Assembly (NCBI RefSeq): GCF_002483225.1
Contig: NZ_DLHL01000024.1
Location: 1-37,497 of the forward strand
From: Gemmatimonas sp. UBA7669
GTDB lineage: Bacteria > Gemmatimonadota > Gemmatimonadetes > Gemmatimonadales > Gemmatimonadaceae
DNA length: 37,497 bases
Reading direction: 5' to 3'
Shown here piece after piece: positions 24,488 to 32,581 of the stretch. The translations under genes were made by a program, and so were the position numbers. Positions within the stretch are counted from its first letter, which is position 1, and the number at the start of each line of letters is the position of its first letter. Under the pieces are notes generated by a model. That model was not told where the DNA came from. It did not search any database and was given only the letters and a program-made list of their open reading frames with translations.

Positions 24488-25194
24488 GGCGTGAACTCTC
24501 CCTGCAGCATGTAGCGGTCTCCGGGGTGTACCAATCGCACCAGCGTGATGGGGGCCGTGCGACTGAAGGTGCGACGCACCACCACCAGACAGGGCGCGTC
24601 GCCGGGAATTTCGAGCAGCCGCGCTTCGGTGCGTGAGGGACGCGTGGCTTCGATATGGTACGCCGCCCGCCACAGTTGCGTGTTTGCGAACAGCACCTGC
24701 GTGGGCGTGACCTGCGTGAAGTCGTGCTGCAGGTACGCCGGACATTCGGCCGGGTTCACCCAGCGATCCTCACACTGCAGCGGCACCCCGTTCTCCAGAT
24801 GCACAATGCGCGTGTGATACACCGGCGCGCCAGGCTGCAGCGCAAGTTGCGCGGCAACGGCGGCACTCGCCTCTTCCTCGCGCGCGAGATGCACCAACGC
24901 CTCGTGTGAGTGACCACGCGCGAGAATCTCTTCGTGCACATCGGTGATGGTGAGCGTGCTGCTCACCGCATGCAGACTGCGGGCAAAGGTACCCACACCC
25001 TGCACACGCTCCACCAGCCCCTCCGCCTGCAGCTCCTTGAGCGCACGATTCACGGTCATGCGGCTGACGGCAAAGCGCGCCACCAATTCCGCTTCCGACG
25101 GCATGAGCGCACCGGGGGCCCAGCGGCCGCGGGCCAGCCCCTGCTTGAGAAACTGTTTGACGCGTCGATACGGCGCTGGCGTGGTGGTGGCCAT
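24484..25194 (-). CDS. hutC: GntR-family histidine-utilisation repressor
   Basis: A 236-residue GntR/HutC-type repressor that releases DNA on binding urocanate in characterised systems. The N-terminal winged helix (about 8-75) has MPSEAELVARFAVSRMTVNRALKELQAEGLVERVQGVGTF in family-typical form. The C-terminal UTRA ligand domain (about 90-236) has VYHTRIVHLENGVPLQCEDRWVNP and IPGDAPCLVVVRRTFSR. It heads the minus arm of the locus. A perfect palindrome 22 bp upstream is a likely self-operator. Confidence 0.93.
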   Translation of the reverse strand: MATTTPAPYRRVKQFLKQGLARGRWAPGALMPSEAELVARFAVSRMTVNRALKELQAEGLVERVQGVGTFARSLHAVSSTLTITDVHEEILARGHSHEALVHLAREEEASAAVAAQLALQPGAPVYHTRIVHLENGVPLQCEDRWVNPAECPAYLQHDFTQVTPTQVLFANTQLWRAAYHIEATRPSRTEARLLEIPGDAPCLVVVRRTFSRTAPITLVRLVHPGDRYMLQGEFTP

Positions 25195-25200
25195 GTCCTG

Positions 25201-25229
25201 ATGCTACTTGCCGCGACTTGTCTAGACAA
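25201..25229 (-). promoter_or_regulatory. Possible hutC promoter
   Basis: On the minus strand TTGTCT (25224-25229) and TAGCAT (25201-25206) are spaced 17 bases, each matching four of six consensus bases. The -35 element lies inside the palindrome, so repressor binding would block it. The expected transcript start is close to the hutC ATG (25194), leaving little or no leader. This is a moderate-quality match only. Confidence 0.4.
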
Positions 25230-25231
25230 GT
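25216..25231. promoter_or_regulatory. HutC operator palindrome between hutC and hutU
   Basis: ACTTGTCTAGACAAGT is a perfect 16-bp palindrome centred in the 70-bp divergent region. HutC operators in Pseudomonas have a CTTGT-ATAGAC-AAG-like core, which this resembles closely. One site can control both arms: hutC-D-I-G-F on the minus strand and hutU-H on the plus strand. Confidence 0.8.
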
Positions 25232-25264
25232 ACGATTGCACGGACGCCCTTCACCCCCGGTCCC

Positions 25265-26992
25265 ATGTCCAGCACCGCTTCGGAAGTCCCCGCCGGGACG
25301 AACCCCGCTTCGCTCTTGTCGAGCGCCTCGGGGCCGCGTCCCGTCCGCGCCCCACGCGGCACGGCCCTGCACTGCGCAAACTGGCTCATCGAAGCCGCCT
25401 ACCGCATGCTGCAGAACAATCTCGACCCGGAGGTGGCCGAGAATCCCGACGCGCTGGTGGTGTACGGCGGGATCGGCAAGGCCGCCCGCAACTGGGCCTG
25501 CTTTGATGCGCTGCTCGAGAGCCTGCGCGCGCTCAAGCCCGACGAAACGCTGCTGGTGCAGAGCGGCAAACCGGTGGGCGTGTTCCGCACACACGAGAAT
25601 GCACCACGCGTGCTCCTAGCCAACAGCAACCTCGTGCCACGCTGGGCCACCTGGGAGCACTTTCACGAGCTCGATCGCAAGGGACTCATGATGTACGGCC
25701 AGATGACGGCCGGCAGCTGGATCTACATCGGCAGTCAGGGCATCGTGCAGGGCACCTACGAGACCTTCGTGGAGGCGGGCCGGCAGCATTACGGCGGCTC
25801 GCTTTCGGGACGCTGGATTCTCACCGCCGGCCTGGGCGGCATGGGCGGCGCGCAGCCGCTGGCCGCGTCGTTTGCCGGCGCCAGCAGTCTCACCATTGAA
25901 TGTCAGCAGAGCCGCATCGATTTCCGGCTGCGCAGTCGTTATGTCGATGAGCAGGCGCGTGACCTCGACGACGCGCTGGCCCGCATGGCTCGCTACACCG
26001 CCGAAGGCCGCGCCGTGAGCGTGGCGCTGCTCGGCAACGCGGCTGAGCTGCTGCCTGAATTGGTGCGCCGAGGGGTGCGTCCGGATCTCGTCACCGATCA
26101 GACCAGTGCACACGACCTCGTGCACGGCTACCTGCCGCTGGGCTGGAGTGTGGAGCAGTGGCAGGCAGCGCAGCAGGATGCGTCGCAGCACGCGGTGTTG
26201 CGTGATGCAGCCGCCACGAGCTGCGCCTCGCATGTGCGCGCCATGCTGGCTTTCCGCGAGGCGGGCGTGCCCACGGTGGACTATGGCAACAACATTCGCC
26301 AGGTGGCCTTCGACGCCGGCGTGCGCAACGCCTTCGACATTCCCGGCTTCGTGCCGGCCTATGTGCGGCCGCTCTTCTGCCGCGGCATCGGTCCCTTCCG
26401 CTGGGTGGCGCTCTCGGGCAACCCCGAGGACATCCGCAAGACCGATGCGAAGATGAAGGAGCTCTTCCCGGACAATGTGCATCTGCATCGCTGGCTGGAC
26501 ATGGCCGGCTCACGCATTGCGTATCAGGGTCTGCCGGCGCGCATCTGCTGGATTGGCCTCGGCGACCGACACCGTGCCGGGCTGGCGTTCAACGCCATGG
26601 TGCGGAGCGGCGAGCTCGAAGCGCCCATTGTCATCGGACGCGATCATCTCGACAGCGGTAGCGTGGCCAGCCCCAACCGCGAAACCGAGGCCATGCTGGA
26701 CGGCAGTGATGCCGTGAGTGACTGGCCGCTGCTCAATGCCCTGCTCAACACGGCCAGCGGCGCGACGTGGGTGAGTCTGCATCATGGCGGCGGCGTGGGC
26801 ATGGGCTACAGTCAGCACAGTGGGGTCGTCATCGTGTGCGACGGTACACCCGAGGCCGACGAGCGCATCGCGCGTGTGCTGTGGAACGATCCGGCCACCG
26901 GCGTCATGCGTCATGCCGATGCAGGCTACGACGCGGCGCGCGACTGGGCGCGCGCGCAGCAACTCAATCTTCCCATGGTGACGCACGCATGA
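25265..26992 (+). CDS. hutU: Urocanate hydratase
   Basis: NAD-dependent enzyme hydrating urocanate to imidazolonepropionate, second step of the pathway. The 575 residues are slightly longer than usual (about 555), with an extra N-terminal stretch before RPVRAPRGTALHCANWLIEAA. Family segments include NLDPEVAENPDALVVYGGIGKAARNW, LMMYGQMTAGSWIYIGSQGI, GLGGMGGAQPLA (NAD-binding), RICWIGLGDRH with the family Cys at C428, and SLHHGGGVGMGYSQHSG near the end. The ATG overlaps none of the upstream elements; its stop overlaps hutH (ATGA). Confidence 0.96.
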   Translation: MSSTASEVPAGTNPASLLSSASGPRPVRAPRGTALHCANWLIEAAYRMLQNNLDPEVAENPDALVVYGGIGKAARNWACFDALLESLRALKPDETLLVQSGKPVGVFRTHENAPRVLLANSNLVPRWATWEHFHELDRKGLMMYGQMTAGSWIYIGSQGIVQGTYETFVEAGRQHYGGSLSGRWILTAGLGGMGGAQPLAASFAGASSLTIECQQSRIDFRLRSRYVDEQARDLDDALARMARYTAEGRAVSVALLGNAAELLPELVRRGVRPDLVTDQTSAHDLVHGYLPLGWSVEQWQAAQQDASQHAVLRDAAATSCASHVRAMLAFREAGVPTVDYGNNIRQVAFDAGVRNAFDIPGFVPAYVRPLFCRGIGPFRWVALSGNPEDIRKTDAKMKELFPDNVHLHRWLDMAGSRIAYQGLPARICWIGLGDRHRAGLAFNAMVRSGELEAPIVIGRDHLDSGSVASPNRETEAMLDGSDAVSDWPLLNALLNTASGATWVSLHHGGGVGMGYSQHSGVVIVCDGTPEADERIARVLWNDPATGVMRHADAGYDAARDWARAQQLNLPMVTHA

Positions 26993-28554
26993 GCCACACC
27001 TCGGCACGGCCCACGTTGCAGGTGCGCCCAGGCGCGCTCACGCTCGACGAGTTGCAGGCCTTGCACCGCGGCCAGGTGACCATGCGCATCGACCCGTCGG
27101 CGCAGGCGGGCATTGCCACCAGCGCCGCCGTCGTGCAGCAGGCCGCCGCAGGCGACGAAGCGGTGTACGGTGTCAACACGGGCTTTGGCAAACTCGCGTC
27201 CACACGCATTGCCGCTGACGATCTGGCGGCGCTGCAGCGCAATCTCATTCGCAGCCACAGCGTGGGTGTTGGCGTGCCCATGACAGCAGCCGTCGTGCGA
27301 CTCATGCTGGCGCTCAAGGTGGCCAGTCTGGCGCGTGGACACAGCGGCGTACGGCCCGTGGTCATCGAACGCCTGGTCGCCGCCTACAACGCGGGGCTCG
27401 TGCCCTGCATTCCATCGCAGGGCAGCGTGGGCGCCAGTGGCGATCTCGCGCCACTCTCGCACCTCACGCTTGCACTCATGGGCGAGGGCGAGTGTCTCAA
27501 CGCCACCGGCGCGCGCATTCCGGCAGCGGACGCGCTCGCGCAGCACGGTCTCACGCCACTCACACTGGAAGCCAAGGAGGGCCTCGCCCTCATCAACGGC
27601 ACGCAGGCCAGCACGGCGCTGGCGCTGCATGCGCTCTTCACCTTCGAGCCCGTGCTCGAGTCGGCGCTCGTGGTGGGCGCGCTCACGGTGGATGCCGCGC
27701 GTGGCAGCGACGGCCCCTTCGACCCGCGCATTCATGCCTTGCGTGGGCAGCCCGGTCAGATCGATGTGGCGCAGTACTATCGCTGGCTGCTGGCCGGCAG
27801 CGCCATTCGCCAAAGCCATCTGCACGGTGATGATCGCGTGCAGGATCCGTACTGTCTGCGTTGTCAGCCGCAGGTGGTGGGCGCCTGTCTCGACCAGCTG
27901 CGCCATGCGGCGCTGGTGCTGCTGCGCGAAGCCAATGCCGTCACGGACAATCCGCTGGTGTTTGCCGACGGGGCACTCGTGTCCGGGGGCAACTTTCACG
28001 CGGAGCCCGTTGCGCTCGCGGCCGATGCCATGGCCGTGGCCATCGCCGAGGTGGGTGCCATTGCGGAACGCCGCATTGCCATGCTCATCGACCCGGTGGT
28101 GTCACGCCTGCCGGCCTTCCTCACACCCAACGCGGGGCTCAATAGTGGCTTCATGATTGCGCACGTGACGGCGGCCAGTCTGGCCAGCGAGAACAAGAGC
28201 CTCGCGCATCCCGCCAGCGTGGACAGCCTGCCCACCAGCGCCAATCAGGAAGATCACGTGAGCATGGCCACCTTTGCCGCTCGACGATTGGGGCCCATGA
28301 TCGACAATGTGGCGGGCATCATCGGCATCGAGCTGCTGGCGGCGGCGCAGGGCATTGATTTCCTGCGCCCGCTGCAGAGCTCCGTGGCACTCGAGCGCGT
28401 GTATGCCACGCTGCGCGCCGAAGTGCCCTTTGTGGCCGAAGACCGCTATCTCGCGCCGGACATCGAACGGGCCATGGCACTCGTGCGGCGCGGTCTCCTG
28501 GCCGATGTGCGGGGCGACCTGCCCGGCGTGCCGGAACTCTGGGTGGCCACCTGA
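26989..28554 (+). CDS. hutH: Histidine ammonia-lyase
   Basis: Removes ammonia from L-histidine to give urocanate, the first step of the pathway. The self-formed MIO cofactor arises from Ala149-Ser150-Gly151 in GSVGASGDLAPLSH. YGVNTGFGKLA (60-70), INGTQAS, QDPYCLRCQPQVVGA and NPLVFADG are further family landmarks. Length 521 residues, normal for the family. The start at ATG 26989 overlaps the hutU stop and discards a long shadow extension through hutU. A weak 5-bp stem at 28563-28576 follows the stop without a T-run. Confidence 0.96.
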   Translation: MSHTSARPTLQVRPGALTLDELQALHRGQVTMRIDPSAQAGIATSAAVVQQAAAGDEAVYGVNTGFGKLASTRIAADDLAALQRNLIRSHSVGVGVPMTAAVVRLMLALKVASLARGHSGVRPVVIERLVAAYNAGLVPCIPSQGSVGASGDLAPLSHLTLALMGEGECLNATGARIPAADALAQHGLTPLTLEAKEGLALINGTQASTALALHALFTFEPVLESALVVGALTVDAARGSDGPFDPRIHALRGQPGQIDVAQYYRWLLAGSAIRQSHLHGDDRVQDPYCLRCQPQVVGACLDQLRHAALVLLREANAVTDNPLVFADGALVSGGNFHAEPVALAADAMAVAIAEVGAIAERRIAMLIDPVVSRLPAFLTPNAGLNSGFMIAHVTAASLASENKSLAHPASVDSLPTSANQEDHVSMATFAARRLGPMIDNVAGIIGIELLAAAQGIDFLRPLQSSVALERVYATLRAEVPFVAEDRYLAPDIERAMALVRRGLLADVRGDLPGVPELWVAT

Positions 28555-28600
28555 CCGGAAGTCGGGCCGCAGCCCGGCGCCGGCAGGTTAGCTTGTAGCG

Positions 28601-28870
28601 ATGACTTCCACGCACCTGTATCGCCTGATTGCTGCCGACGGCAGCACGGTGGCCAGCCCGACCAAGGGCACCCTGGGCGGCCACCGCAAGAATCGCACGT
28701 ACGGCCGCCTTGATTGCAAGGCGGCGCGGCGCGCTATGGAACACGGGCGCAGCTACGAACAGCAGCGCGTGTTCTTTGCCGATGAGGCCACCGCCATTGC
28801 GGCGGGCTATCGCCCCTGCGCCGTGTGCATGCCCGAGGCCTACAAGGCCTGGAAGGCGCAGGAGTCGTAG
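28601..28870 (+). CDS. Stand-alone Ada-type zinc-binding mini-protein
   Basis: An 89-residue protein resembling only the metal-binding domain of the Ada DNA-repair protein: KNRTYGRLDCKAARRAM (C39), FFADEATAIAAGYRPCAVCMPEAY (C72, C75) provide three of the cysteines, with no fourth Cys nearby (a His could complete a site). There is no methyltransferase or HTH domain. In Ada this module accepts methyl groups from phosphotriesters; whether stand-alone versions do so is not established. It ends 2 bp before the convergent DUF4399 stop. Independent promoter not seen. Confidence 0.75.
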   Translation: MTSTHLYRLIAADGSTVASPTKGTLGGHRKNRTYGRLDCKAARRAMEHGRSYEQQRVFFADEATAIAAGYRPCAVCMPEAYKAWKAQES

Positions 28871-28872
28871 CC

Positions 28873-29346
28873 TTACTTCACCACGATCTGCAGCGTATCG
28901 CGCTTCACGGTCGTCCAGGGCACATGCGCGCCGTCGGCGAACACGGCAATGATGCGATGCGGTCCCTTGGGCAGTGAATCGATGACCCGCTCGCTCGAGC
29001 CATCGCCCATGTGAATGACGACCGGCGCCGGTGGCAGTGGCAGGGTATCCGACGGCACGTCGCCGTTGATGATGAGGTGATGATGCCCCTTGCCTTCTTC
29101 GCGCGTGCCGGAGGCCGCCACCACTTCCACGCCCTGCGCTTCGAGGCGCAGGGTGAACGGCAGCGTCACGCTGTCGCCGTCCATGGGCGACACGATGCGC
29201 ACTTCGGGCGACACGGCCATCGCGCTCGAATCAGCAGCAGCCGCAGCCGCCGTGTCTGCCGGCGCCTGTTCGGAGGAGCCGCAGGCCGCAGCGCCAACCA
29301 GGCTGGTCAGCGCAAACACCGTAAGGGTTGAACGAAAGGAGCGCAC
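28873..29346 (-). CDS. DUF4399-domain lipoprotein
   Basis: A 157-residue exported protein starting at GTG 29346. The signal is MRSFRSTLTVFALTSLVGAAAC with lipobox GAAAC, then an Ala/Ser/Asp linker and a DUF4399-type beta domain: VRIVSPMDGDSVTLPFTLR, GKGHHHLIINGD, and HRIIAVFADGAHVPW. The His cluster in GKGHHHLI suggests metal binding but this is unproven. An upstream GTG at 29400 would extend the N-terminus past the signal. Only 62 bp separate its start from the AraC gene stop on the same strand. Confidence 0.75.
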   Translation of the reverse strand: MRSFRSTLTVFALTSLVGAAACGSSEQAPADTAAAAAADSSAMAVSPEVRIVSPMDGDSVTLPFTLRLEAQGVEVVAASGTREEGKGHHHLIINGDVPSDTLPLPPAPVVIHMGDGSSERVIDSLPKGPHRIIAVFADGAHVPWTTVKRDTLQIVVK

Positions 29347-29408
29347 AGGCAGGTCTCGGTACAGGGAAGTGGCGCCGTGCGCTGCGAATGCAGCACACAC
29401 GACGCAAT

Positions 29409-30308
29409 CTACAAAAAGTGGCTGGTGAACGTCGGCAACGAACGAAGGAATGACGCCGGGGGTTCCCCCACGAAGGCGCGGAAATCACGCACCAGATGGG
29501 ACTCGTCGCAGTAGCCGCAGTCAGCGGCCACACGGGCCAGAGACGCCGGATCCCGTCGCCACGCCAGACACACATGATGAAAACGCACAATGCGCGCCAA
29601 ACGCTTGGGTGACACGCCCACTTGCCGCAAAAACCGCCGCTGAAGCGTGCGCAACTGAACCCCCGCGGACTCGGCGATGTCTTCAACCGACGCCGCACCG
29701 CGTGTGGCCATGATCTGGCGTACCACCACGGACACCTGTGGATCGGCGTGCCGTGACGTGGCCGCAAAGTGCTGCGCCCACTGTGCCACCGCATTCACTC
29801 GGCCGGCATCGATTTGTGGTGCTATGGCCGTGTTGGTGGCGGAGGCGGGTGTGCTGTCCATCACCGCACGCCACAAGTCGCTCGCGGCTGGCACATCGGC
29901 GAGCGGAACCCAGTCGTCCGTGATGGCCCCCATGTTGTCCAACAACCCGGCGGCACCGTGGGGTTCGAAGCGAATGGCCAGCAAGTCCACGCGCCCCGTG
30001 GGATAGACGGCGAAGGGGCCGGTAATCTGGCCCACCAGAAACGCCACCGGCTGCCGGCGATGGGTGCCATCGCGCTCCACGCGGCACCAGGCGTCGCCAA
30101 AGTTGAGCAGCAGCTCCGGACAGCCGTCGGGCAGTGCGGGCTCAGCCTCGTCGGTGTTGGCGTCTTCTGCCGCGGCATTCTCTGCCGTGGCATTCTCTGC
30201 CTTAGCATCCTCTGCCGTGGTTGCCTCACCGGATCCGTCCTGCAATGTCCAGAGACAGCGGATCAGATGCTCGGTGCCAGCCGGCGCTGGCCATTCCTGA
30301 TACTGCAT
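29409..30308 (-). CDS. AraC-family transcriptional regulator with N-terminal DUF6597-like domain
   Basis: A 299-residue regulator. The N-terminal sensory part (about 1-170) begins QYQEWPAPAGTEHLIRCLWTLQ and carries LPDGCPELLLNFGD and VGQITGPFAVYPTGRVDLLAIRF, the pattern of DUF6597-type AraC proteins. The C-terminal AraC DNA-binding domain (about 185-290) has VEDIAESAGVQLRTLQRRF and ADCGYCDESHLVRDFRAFVG with its two helix-turn-helices. An Ala/Glu/Asp-rich insertion at about residues 25-55 comes from a 15-bp tandem repeat and looks like recent expansion. The target is unknown. Confidence 0.88.
   Translation of the reverse strand: MQYQEWPAPAGTEHLIRCLWTLQDGSGEATTAEDAKAENATAENAAAEDANTDEAEPALPDGCPELLLNFGDAWCRVERDGTHRRQPVAFLVGQITGPFAVYPTGRVDLLAIRFEPHGAAGLLDNMGAITDDWVPLADVPAASDLWRAVMDSTPASATNTAIAPQIDAGRVNAVAQWAQHFAATSRHADPQVSVVVRQIMATRGAASVEDIAESAGVQLRTLQRRFLRQVGVSPKRLARIVRFHHVCLAWRRDPASLARVAADCGYCDESHLVRDFRAFVGEPPASFLRSLPTFTSHFL
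30166..30225. repeat. Four-copy 15-bp tandem repeat within the AraC gene
   Basis: Copies TCTGCCGCGGCATTC (30166-30180), TCTGCCGTGGCATTC (30181-30195), TCTGCCTTAGCATCC (30196-30210) and TCTGCCGTGGTTGCC (30211-30225). On the coding strand they give Ala-Glu-Asn/Asp-Ala-type pentapeptides; 15-bp period preserves frame. Confidence 0.85.
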
Positions 30309-30461
30309 CGCCGAATTGGCTGGGAGAGGGTGAACTACGGGTCACACAAACTCCCGCGTGCTGTCGCGAAAGTCCAAGGCCGCGCCGCAGGTTTCCGATA
30401 AGCTACGGTGAATTGGCCGGTTCCCGCTGGCCCTGCTGTCCTCGTCTCCTGCTCCCCACTC

Positions 30462-30965
30462 ATGCGTTCTGCGCTGCGTTTCTTGCCCCTGGCCGTTCTC
30501 TGCGTATTCGCCCCCGAGCGAGCCGGCGCTCAAGCACCGGCTGGCTCAAGCTCGACGCCACCCGCCACGATGGATATCCATCGTCTGCAGTGGTTGGCCG
30601 GGTGCTGGGAGCAGCGCAGCGCGGCGCGTGTCACCCAGGAGCAGTGGATGGCTCCGGCCGGTGGCAGCATGCATGGCATGAGCCGCACCGTGGCGGGCGC
30701 AAGCACCAGAGCCTGGGAGTGGCTACGCATTGCGCTGCACGACGGACGTCTGTCCTACATCGCGCTGCCCAGCGGACAGAAGGAAACAGCCTTTGCGGCC
30801 ACCACCATTACCGACACGCTGGCCGTGTTCGAGAACCCGGCCCACGACTTTCCGCAGACCATCAGCTATCGGCGCGTGAGTGCCGACTCCGTCGTCGCGC
30901 GCATTGCCGCGGTGACCAACGGGCGCACGCGCGGCATGGACATCCCGATGGCGCGCTGTCGTTAG
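30462..30965 (+). CDS. DUF6265-like secreted protein
   Basis: A 167-residue exported protein. The signal is MRSALRFLPLAVLCVFAPERAGA, followed by a small beta domain with LQWLAGCWEQR, EQWMAPAGGSMHGMSRTV, and FENPAHDFPQTISYRR. These are the hallmark segments of the DUF6265 family, a lipocalin-like fold of unknown role. The start at ATG 30462 begins the signal; the upstream in-frame ATG at 30408 would add 18 residues. Divergent from the AraC gene with a 153-bp gap, so control by that regulator is possible but unproven. Confidence 0.75.
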   Translation: MRSALRFLPLAVLCVFAPERAGAQAPAGSSSTPPATMDIHRLQWLAGCWEQRSAARVTQEQWMAPAGGSMHGMSRTVAGASTRAWEWLRIALHDGRLSYIALPSGQKETAFAATTITDTLAVFENPAHDFPQTISYRRVSADSVVARIAAVTNGRTRGMDIPMARCR

Positions 30966-30978
30966 GTATTGCTGCGAA

Positions 30979-31254
30979 TCAGCCGGCGCTGCCGCGCGTT
31001 CCGCCAGCGCCGCGCGACTCGAGTTCCTTCTTGATGGCCGTCAGACGCAGCAGAAAAGGCGTGAGCACCAGACCGGGAAGAATGAGGAGCGGAATGAACG
31101 GCACCACGTTCATGCCCGGTCGGTTGATCAGCACCACGACAAACGCCACCACGGCCAGCGCGTCCACGGCAAACAGACCAATGATCCAGCGCAGAATCTG
31201 TCCGCGCATGGCGTGCAGGGTCTCCGTGGACAGCTCGTGCAGGTTGCTGGACAT
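30979..31254 (-). CDS. Small two-helix inner-membrane protein
   Basis: A 91-residue protein starting at ATG 31254 (MSSNLHELSTETLHAMRGQ) with two hydrophobic helices at about 22-43 and 48-68, and a charged C-terminal tail (KKELESRGAGGTRGSAG). No family assigned. The alternative overlapping frame at 30962-31306 shows no such pattern. It starts 101 bp downstream of the DUF2306 stop on the same strand. Confidence 0.6.
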   Translation of the reverse strand: MSSNLHELSTETLHAMRGQILRWIIGLFAVDALAVVAFVVVLINRPGMNVVPFIPLLILPGLVLTPFLLRLTAIKKELESRGAGGTRGSAG

Positions 31255-31355
31255 GGCGTATGGGTGAAAGACCAGTGAAAGACGAGTGAGAATCGACGGG
31301 ACACATCGACCGCGCGTGACATGCCGCCTGTCGAAGATGCCTGGCCGTACGAAGC

Positions 31356-32027
31356 TCAGGAAGTGACGAGCTTGGGCCGCGACCGTCTCACCAACCATTC
31401 GGCGACCAGCAGATTGGGCACCCACGAGGCCCAGGTCACGATCCGGTAGGCCACCAGAAAGGACACGCCGCTGGCCACGAGCACCGGCAGGTAGACTCGG
31501 AGCGTTATTCCGCCCAGGGCGACGGCCACGCTCCGCCACATCCATTCGCGGTGGCCCTGCACGTCACCCGCACGGATGGCCAGATAGGCCATGCTGCTGG
31601 TGCCAAACCACAGCACCGCAATCAACCCGAGACCGACGCGCGCCACGGTGCCGCCATAGGCAAAGAAGGCGAGCCACAGACCGGCTGTGCCGCCCAGGCC
31701 TACGCAGACGACGAGATAGAAGCGGCCCAGCCATCGGTGCATACCGCGCCAACGTCGACGCAGTCGTGTTGAAAGTTGCAGCAGCCCGATGAGCGGTGCG
31801 CAGGACGCGCCAACCGCGTGGAACACGATGGCAACCGGGTGGCGCGCAAAGTTCACCGTGGGACGTGTATCGGTGACCGGGTCGTAGAAGGCGTACTGCG
31901 ACAGGGCCAGCACGGCCACAGCCACCGCAAGCAACAGTGCCACGCTGATCCCGGACCAGCGAAGCGTTGTGAGAACCGCTCGCTGCGTCCGCAGGCGCCA
32001 TGAGACGGGGGGCATCGCGTGGGTCAC
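31356..32027 (-). CDS. DUF2306-family membrane protein
   Basis: A 223-residue membrane protein with about six helices. GRFYLVVCVGLGGTAGLWLA, preceded by the MHRWLG segment, and GDVQGHREWMWRSVAVAL match the DUF2306 pattern, with conserved His residues in the HRW and GHREWM segments that in related membrane proteins could bind haem or metal. Function is unknown. GTG start 32027 overlaps the stop of the thioredoxin-like gene (GTGA), so the two are probably translated together. Confidence 0.78.
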   Translation of the reverse strand: MTHAMPPVSWRLRTQRAVLTTLRWSGISVALLLAVAVAVLALSQYAFYDPVTDTRPTVNFARHPVAIVFHAVGASCAPLIGLLQLSTRLRRRWRGMHRWLGRFYLVVCVGLGGTAGLWLAFFAYGGTVARVGLGLIAVLWFGTSSMAYLAIRAGDVQGHREWMWRSVAVALGGITLRVYLPVLVASGVSFLVAYRIVTWASWVPNLLVAEWLVRRSRPKLVTS

Positions 32028-32581
32028 GGCGTGCTTCTCTGGCCGGCAGGCCGCGCCGCTTGCTCCACCGCGCGACGCAGCGCTTCGGCAATCACGCGGG
32101 CCTGCGCCGTGTCGACCGGCACGCCGCGGGTGTGCAGCAGCACCTGGCCATCAGGGCCCAGCACCATCTGATTGGACGTCAGACGTTCCACGCCCAGGCT
32201 CCGCGAGACGGTGCCCCGGTAGTCCACCAGAACGGGCCGAGCACGGTTGCGCGGCAAACGCAGACGAATGAGCGGATGCAGCACGCGTGGGGCATTGCCG
32301 ATGTCGGCCAAACCCACCACGAGGAACGGAAGCGAGTCCGCGCCGCCAGCCTGGCCGCGGCCATATGCCGCAACAATGGCGTCTCCCCAGGCCGCGAAGG
32401 TCGCCGCCGCTGGCGACGCGCCGGCAATCAGCAGGACGGTCCGGCCCTTCCACTCCGAGGCGGCATGCGGACGTCCGAACTGGTCATCAAGCGTCCAGTT
32501 CGTGGGCTGCGCGCAGACCCCCCGGGGTATCAGCGTGTGAATACACAAACTGCAAACGAGAGCGAAAAGCGTGGTGCGCAT
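32024..32581 (-). CDS. Secreted thioredoxin-fold protein lacking a CxxC pair
   Basis: A 185-residue exported protein: signal MRTTLFALVCSLCIHTLIPR with cleavage near VCAQ, then a thioredoxin-like domain (WTLDDQFGRPHAASEWKGRTVLLIAG, FLVVGLADIG, PVLVDYRGTVSRSLGV, MVLGPDGQVLLHTRG). Where peroxiredoxin/thioredoxin-like proteins have the active Cys the sequence reads GASPAAATF, and the mature part has no cysteine at all. It is therefore probably a binding or chaperone-like protein, resembling YtfJ-type folds, not a disulphide enzyme. It is coupled to the DUF2306 gene. Confidence 0.7.
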   Translation of the reverse strand: MRTTLFALVCSLCIHTLIPRGVCAQPTNWTLDDQFGRPHAASEWKGRTVLLIAGASPAAATFAAWGDAIVAAYGRGQAGGADSLPFLVVGLADIGNAPRVLHPLIRLRLPRNRARPVLVDYRGTVSRSLGVERLTSNQMVLGPDGQVLLHTRGVPVDTAQARVIAEALRRAVEQAARPAGQRSTP

